A stretch of DNA of 64,000 nucleotides from a virus, in the IMG/VR virus record IMGVR_UViG_3300021170_000008, positions 42,135 to 106,134 of that record, one strand, 5' to 3'. How positions within the stretch are numbered: the stretch's first letter is position 1; the number at the start of each line of letters is the position of its first letter. The notes under the pieces are model-generated. The model was not told the origin of the DNA and searched no databases. It saw only the letters and a list, made by a program, of their open reading frames with translations. A program made the translations under genes and the position numbers. Positions 34,536-43,789 of this stretch are shown here, piece after piece.

Positions 34536-35171
34536 TTACTGCGTATTTATTGCGTGGAAATTAGTTCCGTCCGTAAACACCGTAAAGCTCTTTAAGGTGG
34601 TGAGTGTGAACGAAGCGGTTGTGTCCACCGTCCCAGAAACTGGTGTCAGCGTTAACGATCCAGTGCTCTCATTTATGATCGTGTACGGCCTTCCGATACC
34701 CAGCGTAGTCGGGATCGTTACCGTAGCCGCCGCGCTCAAGATCAAATAGCGTGTATTTGGCGAAAGCGTCGTCGCGCCAGCAGCGGTCGTTATACCGGTA
34801 GCGGCACCACCGGGGGTAATGGCTCGCCAGACGCTGTTCGCTGCATCAGCCTCCAGCCACACCGCATCGCCGCTATTAGAGATCAACGCAACGTCGCAAG
34901 TATCCCCTGAAGCCGGAGTAATAGTCGTCGGGAACTGGGCGATGTTCTTGATCAGTAGAGTGTACCCGTCACTGATCCCAGGAGTCGTTCCAGGAGTTCC
35001 CGGAGCCGTCGGCGGGACCTGATTGATCTTCGGTAGCGTCACCGTTCCACCTGCGGCCAAGTTCTGGATCAGGTACATCGGAGTTGGCGTTTGGCTGGGT
35101 CCGGTACCGAGAACTAAGGCAACATTGGTGTTGATGAGATTGTTGTATCCGGTGTTTGTAAAACTATACAT
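34536..35171 (-). CDS. Repeat-containing decoration or fibre protein
   Basis: 211 residues with the same repeat as its neighbour, ending F-T-D-G-T-N-F-H-A-I. It probably arose by duplication and sits close to the capsid gene. Confidence 0.55.
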   Translation of the reverse strand: MYSFTNTGYNNLINTNVALVLGTGPSQTPTPMYLIQNLAAGGTVTLPKINQVPPTAPGTPGTTPGISDGYTLLIKNIAQFPTTITPASGDTCDVALISNSGDAVWLEADAANSVWRAITPGGAATGITTAAGATTLSPNTRYLILSAAATVTIPTTLGIGRPYTIINESTGSLTLTPVSGTVDTTASFTLTTLKSFTVFTDGTNFHAINTQ

Positions 35172-35184
35172 TTAATGAACCTCG

Positions 35185-36192
35185 TTAATTGATTGACTGC
35201 TTGCCTTTCTCCGGCACGGCGTCTACCGTAGCCTTGAATAACTCCGCAAAAGATCCCTTTGGCTTCTTACTGGATTTTCTGGATTCGATCATTCTGCGCT
35301 TTTCTATGGTGGTAAAATCCACCGAAGTAACATACGATCCGCCCCAGAATACTTCCCGGTTAAATTCCAACGGCTCCGGCCTGACAGCGCCGGGCATACA
35401 CCAATATGCACATACCTTTTCCATGTACTTGTGAACCAAGGAGTGCTCGAACTTACGCAATACGGCTAAGTTTTCTACACGATTGTCCAACTTGATGAGA
35501 TTCAAGTGGTGAACCACTTCGTCGATCTCCAGATATCTACCAATAGCCGACTCAGCCACATAGCGGTGCTCTGACACATATCCTTCCGGATTGGCACCAG
35601 GATGTCCCGGCATCTGGATTTTACGATAACCCTGACATTCAAACCGGTAGGTATATTTTTTCCTGTTTGCCTCAAGCCTTCTGCTGGCGACTTCGGATCT
35701 ATCGATACCCAGGCCATATCGGATAATGTTGGTTCTGACGGTGGATTCGCCACATCCAAAATGCTTGCAGATTTCCCCCATGGTCTGTTTTTTATTAACG
35801 TACATCTCGTGGAGTTCTTCGCGCGGAATCTCGTGGACGACTAGCGCTGTCTCCCGCCTGATCCCATGCCTTTTCCGATAAATGGCCACAGTTACATTAC
35901 TCACGCCAAGCTGGCGACCAATTTCAGCATCCGTCAATTTTTGGTCAATATATAGTGCCCGCAGTTCGTCAGCCGTCAATTTAAACTTCCTGGGCGGAGC
36001 TACGTACGGCAGGCGGTCTACCTTTAGCCGAAGGGCGATCTCTTTCTGGATACCGTACTCCTTCAAGCGCTTCTCCACTACGCCGCCAGAGACGCCAAAA
36101 TACTTGGCGATGTGCGTCACCTTCATATTCCGGGTAATGTACATCTCCCGGAGCGTCTCTGCGGTTTCGTTGAATGTTCTTGGTCTGGCCAT
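35185..36192 (-). CDS. HNH homing endonuclease with three N-terminal HTH repeats
   Basis: 335 residues from ATG 36192. Three tandem helix-turn-helix units are followed by the nuclease core. The HTH units are V-T-H-I-A-K-Y-F-G-V, D-A-E-I-G-R-Q-L-G-V and M-G-E-I-C-K-H-F-G-C. The core shows E-H-R-Y-V-A-E and V-V-H-H-L-N-L-I-K-L-D-N-R-V-E-N-L. It lies immediately downstream of the major capsid gene. Confidence 0.88.
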   Translation of the reverse strand: MARPRTFNETAETLREMYITRNMKVTHIAKYFGVSGGVVEKRLKEYGIQKEIALRLKVDRLPYVAPPRKFKLTADELRALYIDQKLTDAEIGRQLGVSNVTVAIYRKRHGIRRETALVVHEIPREELHEMYVNKKQTMGEICKHFGCGESTVRTNIIRYGLGIDRSEVASRRLEANRKKYTYRFECQGYRKIQMPGHPGANPEGYVSEHRYVAESAIGRYLEIDEVVHHLNLIKLDNRVENLAVLRKFEHSLVHKYMEKVCAYWCMPGAVRPEPLEFNREVFWGGSYVTSVDFTTIEKRRMIESRKSSKKPKGSFAELFKATVDAVPEKGKQSIN

Positions 36193-36232
36193 AATTGATG
36201 ATCTCACGTTTTGTGTGGATCGTCAAGTTATA

Positions 36233-37318
36233 TTACAACAATGAGGTGCCCACGAGCTTAGCCGAGGTTCTGGGATTAGCGCAGACCAAATTTCCAGCCC
36301 AAACGAACTGCCCTGCTACGTCGAGAGATTGCTGCGCTTCCTTGAATCCAGTGAACCCAAACTGCGCCGATTTCGCATCAGAACTGAACATTTCGAGGTA
36401 GTTGGTGTTCAAAAGTAGCATGACCCCGTTAACAGAATCTGACGGCAAATATTTGTCTACGACGACAGTGCTCGCGTTGAACTGGAACGCATTGAAACCG
36501 ATCTTCCCCACGTCCGTGCCGCTGGCGTCCATGTTGTAGCGCTGGAGCGGCTGGATCGAGTTCCACATCCGGTTGTAGCCGGTCTGCGTGGTCGTGATCA
36601 GGTCCGGAAAATCTCTTCCAAACCAAGCGTTTCCGTATGCCGTATTTACGTCATTTAGCGTAAATGGGCTGAACGACCGGTTGGTATAGGAGTTTAATCC
36701 CTGGATCGCACTAGTAGGCGTCGTCGCGCCGGTGAACACCGGGGCCGTGGTGAAGAAGTCGGATCTCGTCTGTCCGCCGACCGCTAAGAACGACTTGGTC
36801 GAATCCGTGGCCGTCGAGTACGATCCGGAGCTATTCCCGTCGTCTACCCAGGCCAGAAGTCCATCAAGTGACTTCGTACCAGACAGAGCGCCGGTAAACG
36901 GCGGTGCTACAGAGGACTGACCGTCCTGGTAGAGCGCCGTCGCGATCAGCTTAGCCATCGTCATCGAAGCGTTAGCGAACTTCGACTCGACGATTGAGAA
37001 TGCCGCCTGCGGACCACGGTTTAAGATGTTATCGATGAAGTACAGGCTGACGTTTACGTAAACCGTCTTCACGTTCACCGTTACCGCCGTGTCGGTGGTA
37101 ACGTAGGCGATATTTATAGCATCGCCCTTCCCGAACCAGTCTCCGTTAAGCTGTGCGTATATCAACGGAGACTGGATGTAGGTACCACCCGCGAATCGCA
37201 TTCTCCGGCGTCCCAACATCCGCGCCAGAAGTGGCGACTCTTTAAAAATTACATCGGTCGTTCTCTCGACGATGTACTGCTCTGTATAAGCAGTCAGATC
37301 CGATAGCGATAGCGCCAT
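36233..37318 (-). CDS. Major capsid protein
   Basis: 361 residues. It shows the N-terminal arm plus P-L-L-A-R-M-L, the middle T-T-D-T-A-V-T-V, and a C-terminal Q-S-L-D-V-A-G-Q-F-V-W-A-G-N-L-V-C-A-N-P seen in capsid proteins of podovirus-type phages. It is preceded by the scaffold gene, as expected. Confidence 0.8.
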   Translation of the reverse strand: MALSLSDLTAYTEQYIVERTTDVIFKESPLLARMLGRRRMRFAGGTYIQSPLIYAQLNGDWFGKGDAINIAYVTTDTAVTVNVKTVYVNVSLYFIDNILNRGPQAAFSIVESKFANASMTMAKLIATALYQDGQSSVAPPFTGALSGTKSLDGLLAWVDDGNSSGSYSTATDSTKSFLAVGGQTRSDFFTTAPVFTGATTPTSAIQGLNSYTNRSFSPFTLNDVNTAYGNAWFGRDFPDLITTTQTGYNRMWNSIQPLQRYNMDASGTDVGKIGFNAFQFNASTVVVDKYLPSDSVNGVMLLLNTNYLEMFSSDAKSAQFGFTGFKEAQQSLDVAGQFVWAGNLVCANPRTSAKLVGTSLL

Positions 37319-37389
37319 GATTTAGGCTCCCAATTCCCCTTAATTTTGACTAAACTTCGAACCTTCTCGTGGCGTACGCTGCCGCAAAA

Positions 37390-38325
37390 CTAACTTGCGC
37401 GTCGTTCCGCCTGCTTCCTCATGTATTCCCGAGCGGCGAATGCCGCGACACTGCCGTCACCCAATGGAACATCCGGAATCTTTGGCGCTTCACCATCCGC
37501 CGGTGCGCTCGGGACCAATTGCTTCTGGAGTACACCTAACTCTGGTCCACCCATATCCACCGGCCCGCCAGAATTCTGCCCCATCGCCTGCGCCTTTAAT
37601 CTTTCTGTCTTTTCTTCTGCGGCTTTCAGCTTAGCGTCGGTCTCTTCCTGTAATTTCTTCATTTCAGCGTCGTGCTTCTCTTGCATGGCTTTTTGACGCC
37701 GCTCAACCACCCAGTCCTTCTCATAGAAGTCACGGAGGTCGAAATTATTCTTTTCTGCTGCTGCCTTCACGAGCGGCTTAGGATCAAGCACTTCCCCGAA
37801 CTCGGCTTGGTGCTTCTGCATGATATACGGAACATCTAACGCTGCTGTCGCCACCGGTTGGGTATACGATTTAACGTAATCCGTCAGGGATGTTTCTTTT
37901 TCTTTAAGTGTCTTTTCCAGCCCAGCGTTCGTCACCAGACCCTTATCCTTCATGAAGCCTTCAGACCACTGCCCAAGCTGTTCGAATGTCATTTGATCCC
38001 CCTGTCCCAAAGCTGCCTGCCGAGCCGTCTCCAGATCCGTCTCCAGCGCCTGGATCTTCTCGGCCTTTTCAAATTCGGACTTCGTCATCTTCTGTTCGTC
38101 CAACCAGTAATCGTCGCGCCACTTCTTCCATTGCTGAGCGAGATTCACGTCTCCGCGAACTTCGTCCATCTTGCGCGAAAATTCCGACTGTGCCAGTACG
38201 GAATCCCGAATCTTTGGGATCTTTTGCCCTAGTTCCTCCATTGCCTTTCGTACCGGACCCTTAAATTCAAATTCTTCATCCGGTAGCGTCTCTAGCAATA
38301 GTTCGAAACTACTCTTACCTGCCAT
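37390..38325 (-). CDS. Scaffolding protein
   Basis: 311 residues, almost all charged helix and coiled coil (A-E-M-K-K-L-Q-E-E-T-D-A-K-L-K-A), with an acidic N-terminus and a short basic C-terminal helix (Y-M-R-K-Q-A-E-R-R-A) that would touch the capsid. It lies just upstream of the capsid gene. Confidence 0.75.
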   Translation of the reverse strand: MAGKSSFELLLETLPDEEFEFKGPVRKAMEELGQKIPKIRDSVLAQSEFSRKMDEVRGDVNLAQQWKKWRDDYWLDEQKMTKSEFEKAEKIQALETDLETARQAALGQGDQMTFEQLGQWSEGFMKDKGLVTNAGLEKTLKEKETSLTDYVKSYTQPVATAALDVPYIMQKHQAEFGEVLDPKPLVKAAAEKNNFDLRDFYEKDWVVERRQKAMQEKHDAEMKKLQEETDAKLKAAEEKTERLKAQAMGQNSGGPVDMGGPELGVLQKQLVPSAPADGEAPKIPDVPLGDGSVAAFAAREYMRKQAERRAS

Positions 38326-38350
38326 AAATCACCTCCAGCTAAGTCTTAGA

Positions 38351-38731
38351 TTACGCCGCTATGGCGTTTGTGGGTTGACCTTCCGTACCCTGCCGGGTCG
38401 GTTCCAGTCCTGCCCTTTGACTTGAGCCTTGCGATTGTTGCTTCTGTTTTGCAGCTTGGATTTCCTGCATGAACTGCGCCCCAACCTGAGCGATCTTTTT
38501 AACGTACTCGATCAGAACGGGGTTTTCCATCGCCAACACCTTGGCTACATCCGTCAACTTCTGAGAAATATCGTTCATCAGCGACTCAGCCAGATCCATG
38601 CCGGTCTTCTGCTGGGGCTGCATCGAGCCCGCCTGAGAAGCCTTATCCGCATATGCAGCCAGAGGTGAATCAGACTGCTGAGCCGTCACGTCCGGCGCTT
38701 GCGGTGGAATGCTGGTGTCGCCTGCGGCCAC
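38351..38731 (-). CDS. Small helical protein of the morphogenesis block
   Basis: 126 residues. A polar Gln-rich N-terminus is followed by an amphipathic helix (V-L-I-E-Y-V-K-K-I-A-Q-V-G-A-Q-F). Not recognised. Confidence 0.5.
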   Translation of the reverse strand: MAAGDTSIPPQAPDVTAQQSDSPLAAYADKASQAGSMQPQQKTGMDLAESLMNDISQKLTDVAKVLAMENPVLIEYVKKIAQVGAQFMQEIQAAKQKQQSQGSSQRAGLEPTRQGTEGQPTNAIAA

Positions 38732-39013
38732 CTACTTACCGTCCCCCTGCTGTTTCTTTGCCCGCTCGCTCATCGGCGTCGGGTAGGAATCCCAGCCCTT
38801 GACCGGAGTACGCCCCATCGGAGCCTCACTCGCTACGGTCTGCCGGGTGCCTTCACTCACTTCGCTGCGGAAGTCTTCTACCGGTGTCCGTGACAGGTCA
38901 CATTTTGAACCGACCATCTGCATCTCCGGTTTGCCTGCGCGGTCGTCGAATTCGCCGCGAAGAGGACTCTTTTTGTCGAGCGGCATTTCCGATCCGTTAA
39001 ATTCTTTCATCAT
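38732..39013 (-). CDS. Small polar protein
   Basis: 93 residues, charged and without motif. It has repeated R-T-P-V-E/K. Position suggests a morphogenesis accessory protein. Confidence 0.45.
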   Translation of the reverse strand: MMKEFNGSEMPLDKKSPLRGEFDDRAGKPEMQMVGSKCDLSRTPVEDFRSEVSEGTRQTVASEAPMGRTPVKGWDSYPTPMSERAKKQQGDGK

Positions 39014-39091
39014 GATCTTTACTCCTGATTTACTGCTTTAAGCCAAGGGGCCATCTGGAATCCCTTCAGGCCCCTCGTGGAACGGGCCTAA

Positions 39092-39148
39092 CTACTTCCG
39101 TTTCCCCTTGCGGCCCTTCTTCCGACGATTTGCCATTTCACCTACCAT
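39092..39148 (-). CDS. 18-residue basic micro-protein 1
   Basis: AAAGGAGG sits ten bases before ATG 39148. Product M-V-G-E-M-A-N-R-R-K-K-G-R-K-G-K-R-K. It is a duplicate of the 39244 micro-gene. The same frame stays open for 28 more residues upstream to a TTG, so a 46-residue form is possible. Confidence 0.55.
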   Translation of the reverse strand: MVGEMANRRKKGRKGKRK

Positions 39149-39243
39149 GGTTGGGATTCCTCCTTTCTGGCTCCCGACCCGTTCTTTATACTCGTGGACC
39201 GGAGCCGCCGAGTTACTGCTTCGAAATCCCAATACGCTAACGC

Positions 39244-39294
39244 CTAGCGCTTGTGCTTGCGGCCACGCTTGCGGTTTGCCTGTTCTCCAGCCAT
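39244..39294 (-). CDS. 16-residue basic micro-protein 2
   Basis: AAAGGAG precedes ATG 39294. Product M-A-G-E-Q-A-N-R-K-R-G-R-K-H-K-R. Similar in protein and in leader DNA to the 39092 micro-gene, 96 bp further downstream. Confidence 0.55.
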   Translation of the reverse strand: MAGEQANRKRGRKHKR

Positions 39295-39330
39295 TGTTGG
39301 TATCTCCTTTCTTTTGAAACTATCGTTACG

Positions 39331-39339
39331 ATTATCGGA
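39331..39339 (-). promoter_or_regulatory. TCCGATAAT motif, copy 4
   Basis: Minus-strand GTCCGATAATCGTAACGATAG, 37 bp before the 39294 start. Confidence 0.55.
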
Positions 39340-39364
39340 CGACTGTTGAAAGCAAAGGAGAATT

Positions 39365-39382
39365 ATGTATTGATTAATACTT
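39365..39382. promoter_or_regulatory. 18-bp dispersed operator, copy C
   Basis: ATGTATTGATTAATACTT at the end of the portal gene. Confidence 0.6.
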
Positions 39383-41237
39383 ATAGCTTGCCGGACTTCT
39401 CTTGCTTGCCGCGTGGAGATTTTCCGGACGGAGAAAGACCTGATTCTTTCTCCTGCATAAGTTGCTTTATAAGCTCGTCGGCGTTAGGAAGTTCAAGGAC
39501 CCGATACAGTTCCTTGAGTGGGAGAGCCCCACGGGCATATAGCTGCATTGCGAACATCTTCTCGCGGTCGCGAGATCCACCATGGATAGATCCAGATTTG
39601 ATCCGCATTCCGAAGTTCTTCCAGTGATCCCATTTAGGAAGCTGGTAATTTGGAACAAGCGATCCTGGGTCGTAATCGAAATCAGCAAGGGTCACACCAT
39701 CAGCGCCGTACTGCTTCATGCGTTGCTGGGTCGTGTAGAACTGGAAGACATTCGATAATGCCTGCGTCCCTACATCACGTATAAATACCTCTACGTAACG
39801 CTCTTCCAGGCGCAGTGAAGTGTTAAGTGAGTCGCGCATCTGATCCAGGGTTTCCCCGCTCGGGACCTGTTTCTTTTTCGAAAGCGCGTTAACATCTACA
39901 GCGTTTGACATCCGGTCAAATTCTGGGATCAGGTACTGCAAAAGCAACTGAAACACATAGGCCGGAATGTCTGGCGGGTCCATGTAGCGTAGATCCGTAG
40001 CTACATTCGCCATCGGACCCATGTATAACTTAGCCCCAGGCATGTCCGAGAAAAACTCTTTCCAGGACGCCGATGGGATCGCTCCAGTCTTTGTAATGGC
40101 CTGCGGGTTAAGCGCCCGCTTGACCATATCGAGGACACCAGCTACGATCTCGTTGATGGCGTTGTTGATTGGCAGTAAATCCCGATACTGACTTAGTCCC
40201 CAGAACGACCATGGGATCGGGTTTAATCTGAGCGCCGCAAACGGATACAGCCCGTGCCAAAAAGGAGACGGGCCGTCGTATAGCCGCCTACGTCCGCCGA
40301 AAATTATCAGGCGTTTTCTAGGATAGAGACGTTCCCCAGGCTGGACCCAGTACCACCAATTGTAAGCATCAAGTGGCCAATATGGGTGCCGCATCAGAAC
40401 CGGCCTGCGGGATTCGTTGATGCTCGGATCGTCTACATAAATCTCTTGAAGCTCAACTGACCTAAAAATAGAAGATACGGCCTCCGGTGGTGGGTTTGCC
40501 CCACCGAGGGCTCTTTGCATCGCCGGTGATAATCCATTCCAGACATACTCGTCTACGTTGTCGGGGCGGTTGTACTTAGCGTTCTGTCCACGGACATCAA
40601 ATACAGATGCTTCTTTGTCAATCCCCTCAGAGTCGAACGGGAAGCGTGTCCTGTAATACGATATGGCCTTCCAGGTCTTATATAGAACACCAGTCGATTC
40701 CTGGATACCAAACCCAGGCTGTACTGGCATAACAGAGTCAGGACCACAGGAAATAACACGCATTGATCCAGGGTAAGCAGCCCCAATCTTCCAGAATCCT
40801 GTACCCATGAGCTTGGTGATGTCGGCGACACGGACCAGATCGAGGTCCATGTCTTTGTCCATCCACTCGTGTTCGAAGATTCTCTTTACGATCTCAGATT
40901 GCTGCTGAAGATCCGGTCTGCGGCTGAATACGTCGATTACCGGCCTGGAGTCTGTCAACATCGACAGATTGTCGATCCTGGCTTTGTTGAGACGGTTGCT
41001 ACTAAAAGCCGATTTGTAGCGTGGACGGCGGCGATCCCAGTAATCTCCACTTATACTTTTTATGTAGGTGGGGATTTTCTTGAGTTCTTCGTTCAGGCGA
41101 GCCGTGTCTTGGGCTTCCTGCTTGAACTGCTCACGCCAGTATTGTAACTTTTTTTCGTACCCATCCGGAGATGAAGAACGGGCCTCAGGCGAAGAGTCGA
41201 ACCACATTGGACCATTAGGGAGCGTTTCCGACGGCAT
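39381..41237 (-). CDS. Portal protein
   Basis: 618 residues. The length, the early W-x-x-x-R-P-x-Y segment, the central G-L-S-Q-Y-R-D-L-L-P-I-N-N-A-I-N-E-I followed by a long helical part, and the position between terminase and scaffold all fit a podovirus-type portal. The portal is the ring through which DNA is packed and leaves. Confidence 0.8.
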   Translation of the reverse strand: MPSETLPNGPMWFDSSPEARSSSPDGYEKKLQYWREQFKQEAQDTARLNEELKKIPTYIKSISGDYWDRRRPRYKSAFSSNRLNKARIDNLSMLTDSRPVIDVFSRRPDLQQQSEIVKRIFEHEWMDKDMDLDLVRVADITKLMGTGFWKIGAAYPGSMRVISCGPDSVMPVQPGFGIQESTGVLYKTWKAISYYRTRFPFDSEGIDKEASVFDVRGQNAKYNRPDNVDEYVWNGLSPAMQRALGGANPPPEAVSSIFRSVELQEIYVDDPSINESRRPVLMRHPYWPLDAYNWWYWVQPGERLYPRKRLIIFGGRRRLYDGPSPFWHGLYPFAALRLNPIPWSFWGLSQYRDLLPINNAINEIVAGVLDMVKRALNPQAITKTGAIPSASWKEFFSDMPGAKLYMGPMANVATDLRYMDPPDIPAYVFQLLLQYLIPEFDRMSNAVDVNALSKKKQVPSGETLDQMRDSLNTSLRLEERYVEVFIRDVGTQALSNVFQFYTTQQRMKQYGADGVTLADFDYDPGSLVPNYQLPKWDHWKNFGMRIKSGSIHGGSRDREKMFAMQLYARGALPLKELYRVLELPNADELIKQLMQEKESGLSPSGKSPRGKQEKSGKL

Positions 41238-41251
41238 CTGATTCTATTACG

Positions 41252-41260
41252 TTTATCGGA
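41252..41260 (-). promoter_or_regulatory. TCCGATAAA motif, copy 5
   Basis: Minus-strand ATCCGATAAACGTAATAG, 14 bp before the portal start. Confidence 0.45.
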
Positions 41261-41437
41261 TTACTTCAGGATGTTGCTGTGCCGACTAAGGATATGTTCG
41301 CAGACTTCATTTGGTCCGCCACGGTACAATTCGAATGATCGCTGACAGTCTGGGCAAAATATGACTATGTAGTCAGGAGACTCGCTACCGCGCATGGCCT
41401 CGCTGTATGACGCTTCTAATTCCTTAAGGTCGCTCAT
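41261..41437 (-). CDS. Small C2H2-like zinc protein
   Basis: 58 residues from ATG 41437, which overlaps the upstream stop (TAATG). It contains F-C-P-D-C-Q-R and H-I-L-S-R-H, a possible C2H2 zinc site. Confidence 0.55.
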   Translation of the reverse strand: MSDLKELEASYSEAMRGSESPDYIVIFCPDCQRSFELYRGGPNEVCEHILSRHSNILK

Positions 41438-41901
41438 TATTCGTCCGTCTCTAGCCACGGCAAGCCGTCTTTAGGCTTGACCGGACCCCAGGCTTCTGCG
41501 CCGACGCCTACGGTGTCTAAGCGCCTTCCGTCTGCCGAGATGATAGAGTTGGGATTCATCTCGTCTGGCATGATCAGTCCCTCTTCGCGACAGTAACTTT
41601 TTTGCTCGCTGTGGGTACGGATTAAACACTTCTCGGGGCCACCATCCGCGAGCCTGCTAGACTTATTCCTCCAGACGAAGTGGCCGTCACCGAATTTTTG
41701 GTGCCGTTCCATGCCCGGAACTTCAAACTTGTCGAGAGTCCCGGTCCAGAGAGCATTGAAAGTAGAGATCTGTCGTATCATCTGCTGGCCGCACTTGGGG
41801 CAGTTTGGATCTGGCTTTGATATCGTCCTGGCGAACCACTCGTAGCGGATGCCTGAGATCTCGCAGGCTGGCGTTTCGCAAACTAGCTCCCTTATCGGCA
41901 T
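41437..41901 (-). CDS. Zinc-ribbon protein
   Basis: 154 residues. The N-terminal ribbon V-C-E-T-P-A-C then C-P-K-C-G is like FmdB-type regulators. The rest is not recognised. Confidence 0.55.
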   Translation of the reverse strand: MPIRELVCETPACEISGIRYEWFARTISKPDPNCPKCGQQMIRQISTFNALWTGTLDKFEVPGMERHQKFGDGHFVWRNKSSRLADGGPEKCLIRTHSEQKSYCREEGLIMPDEMNPNSIISADGRRLDTVGVGAEAWGPVKPKDGLPWLETDE

Positions 41902-42344
41902 TAGTAGAACTGCGCCCTCGGACCCTTTATTCTGCCTTCTAGTTCAACGAACTCGATCAGGCGCAACAGAGCCCAATCCTTAGCGGCTTCTCGCTTGTCG
42001 TTGGAGGAATCGATGTTTATTTCGTACCCGCTCTGGGTGAGGCCGATATTAAAGCAGTCTCCACGGTTATACCAATCCCCGCACCCAGTAGTACACCAGT
42101 AGGCATTATTGCGATGACTGAAGTCGTGCTCTCCGCCAATGGGATCGATTCGAGCCGCTAGCCATTGCCCAACTTCAAATAGTCCGTCGCTTCTGGTTTT
42201 GAACCCAGTCCATCGGAACTTCCAGCCAGAATGCTCGAAAACATCCCTTGTCTCCACCCTGGACGGAGATGCGCTAGCAGTAGACACTACGGCAGTCGCC
42301 GCGCCTGCGCCGCCAAGCAACCCGAAGAATTGCTTCCTGGTCAT
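41901..42344 (-). CDS. Exported protein with Tat-like signal
   Basis: 147 residues. The N-terminus T-R-K-Q-F-F-G-L-L-G-G-A-G-A-A-T-A with Ala-rich cleavage region resembles a Tat signal, though the twin arginine is R-K. The mature part is rich in Trp and Cys (Y-W-C-T-T-G-C-G-D-W-Y). Function unknown. Confidence 0.5.
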   Translation of the reverse strand: MTRKQFFGLLGGAGAATAVVSTASASPSRVETRDVFEHSGWKFRWTGFKTRSDGLFEVGQWLAARIDPIGGEHDFSHRNNAYWCTTGCGDWYNRGDCFNIGLTQSGYEINIDSSNDKREAAKDWALLRLIEFVELEGRIKGPRAQFY

Positions 42345-42901
42345 GCAGCCACTCCTGCCGTATCTTGCTGCTTAATCAGGGATAGTATATCTGCCCCGCT
42401 GAACTTCTTTTTGCCGAGCAGCTTTTCGAGCTTCCGTCCGTCTTTCTCGGTTAGATATACGACCGGCTCGTAGGTCTGGTTGTTTACGTAGAACGCCAAA
42501 CTGTCCCGAATCATGCGCATCGCCATGTCTGTCATGACTTCTTCTGGCGTCATCCCGATGACCTGGGCGTGCTCGGCAATCGCTGGCCAGAGCGCTGGTT
42601 CTACGTTGACCTTGATCGTGTACTGACCTTCTTCGCGACCTGCGGATTTCTGGATGACTTCGAGAAGATCCGTGTCGTTGGCTACGGGTGACCCGACGGC
42701 TTCCTCGATCTTTTTAAGATTCTCCGGCTTGACCATGATTCCACCGTTGGCAAACTGATCCAGGAACTGAGCGCACATAATGCTAAGTGCTAATGCCAAA
42801 TTCCCGCCATCGGTTTTCTTAACAGCGGCGATCTTCTCGTATGCGTCTTTTGAAATCGTTAGCTCGACCGGTAGGGTCAACTTATTATCTTTGCCTGCCA
42901 T
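42341..42901 (-). CDS. Unrecognised helical protein, 186 aa
   Basis: Mixed alpha/beta with possible ribbon-helix-helix-like pieces (Y-T-I-K-V-N-V-E-P-A-L-W-P). It ends in a helical part K-F-S-G-A-D-I-L-S-L-I-K. Divergent from the methyltransferase; the operator and promoter lie between them. Confidence 0.5.
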   Translation of the reverse strand: MAGKDNKLTLPVELTISKDAYEKIAAVKKTDGGNLALALSIMCAQFLDQFANGGIMVKPENLKKIEEAVGSPVANDTDLLEVIQKSAGREEGQYTIKVNVEPALWPAIAEHAQVIGMTPEEVMTDMAMRMIRDSLAFYVNNQTYEPVVYLTEKDGRKLEKLLGKKKFSGADILSLIKQQDTAGVAA

Positions 42902-42957
42902 GGGTTCCTCTAGTTAAGGAATTGTAGAGCAAAATTTCAATTAAATCAAGAGCTTGA

Positions 42958-42975
42958 AAGTATTTATAGATACTT
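42958..42975. promoter_or_regulatory. 18-bp dispersed operator, copy D
   Basis: AAGTATTTATAGATACTT, inner-mismatch palindrome, five bases from the -35 box of the methyltransferase promoter. Confidence 0.7.
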
Positions 42976-42980
42976 CACGC

Positions 42981-43009
42981 TTGACGCAAAGTATTCCAGG
43001 TGATAGAAT
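42981..43009 (+). promoter_or_regulatory. Promoter of the DNA methyltransferase
   Basis: TTGACG 42981-42986, 17-bp spacer with AAAGTATT half-site, TAGAAT 43004-43009. The start would be near 43016. Confidence 0.7.
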
Positions 43010-43015
43010 GTACAT

Positions 43016-43789
43016 CTGCCCAACACATTTACAATCCACTGCGGCGATTGCCTGGACGTGATGCGAACGCTGCCATCAAAAAGTATTGATATTGTTTTTA
43101 CGAGTCCTCCATACAACCTGCAAACCCACATAACAAAAGGTAAGAACTACTGGTTAACTGTTGGCAAGATGAAAAAATCTAGGCTAGGCAAGGGGTATGC
43201 CGCCAGCAAAGATGACATGCCGTATGACGAGTATGTGCGCTGGCAGAAATCTGTACTGCTTGAATGCTGGAGATTATTAACCGATACCGGGGCTATATTC
43301 TACAATCACAAGCCGCGTATCCAGGATGGGCTTCTGTACACTCCGTTAGACCTTAATCCTGGATTGCCTGTACGGCAGATCCTGATCTGGAAACGCGCCG
43401 GTGGCATAAACTGCTCACCTACGTTCTTCATGTCAACACATGAGTGGATTGTGATATTCGCCAAGCCAGCGTTCCAGATACGCGACCGCTCGGCGTCTGG
43501 GATCGGGGATGTCTGGGAGATCCACCAGGGCAATCAGTCAAACCAGCCAAAGCACCCGGCTCCATTCCCTATGGAATTGCCGCTGCGGGCACTGACGGCG
43601 TTACGCAAGGAAGAGCGGGTAATCTTGGACCCGTTCATGGGCTCCGGAACTACCGGCGCAGCCTGCATGAAGACCAAGCGCGACTTCATCGGTATAGACA
43701 TCTCAAAAGAATACTGCGATATGGCCAGAAATAGAATATCCTTGGCGCAGCGTGGAGATTTCTATTCCTGGATGGAGTACGGAAACTAA
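43016..43789 (+). CDS. DNA methyltransferase (N6-adenine or N4-cytosine type)
   Basis: Motif IV is T-S-P-P-Y-N; motif I near the C-terminus is I-L-D-P-F-M-G-S-G-T-T followed by F-I-G-I-D-I-S. This order is the beta-type. The usual upstream H-C-G-D-C-L-D-V-M box is encoded at 43037-43063, before the first normal start (GTG 43058). Either a CTG at 43016, exactly at the expected transcription start, begins a leaderless message, or one base is missing near 43028 and the true start is ATG 43008. It protects phage DNA or marks it. Confidence 0.8.
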   Translation: MPNTFTIHCGDCLDVMRTLPSKSIDIVFTSPPYNLQTHITKGKNYWLTVGKMKKSRLGKGYAASKDDMPYDEYVRWQKSVLLECWRLLTDTGAIFYNHKPRIQDGLLYTPLDLNPGLPVRQILIWKRAGGINCSPTFFMSTHEWIVIFAKPAFQIRDRSASGIGDVWEIHQGNQSNQPKHPAPFPMELPLRALTALRKEERVILDPFMGSGTTGAACMKTKRDFIGIDISKEYCDMARNRISLAQRGDFYSWMEYGN

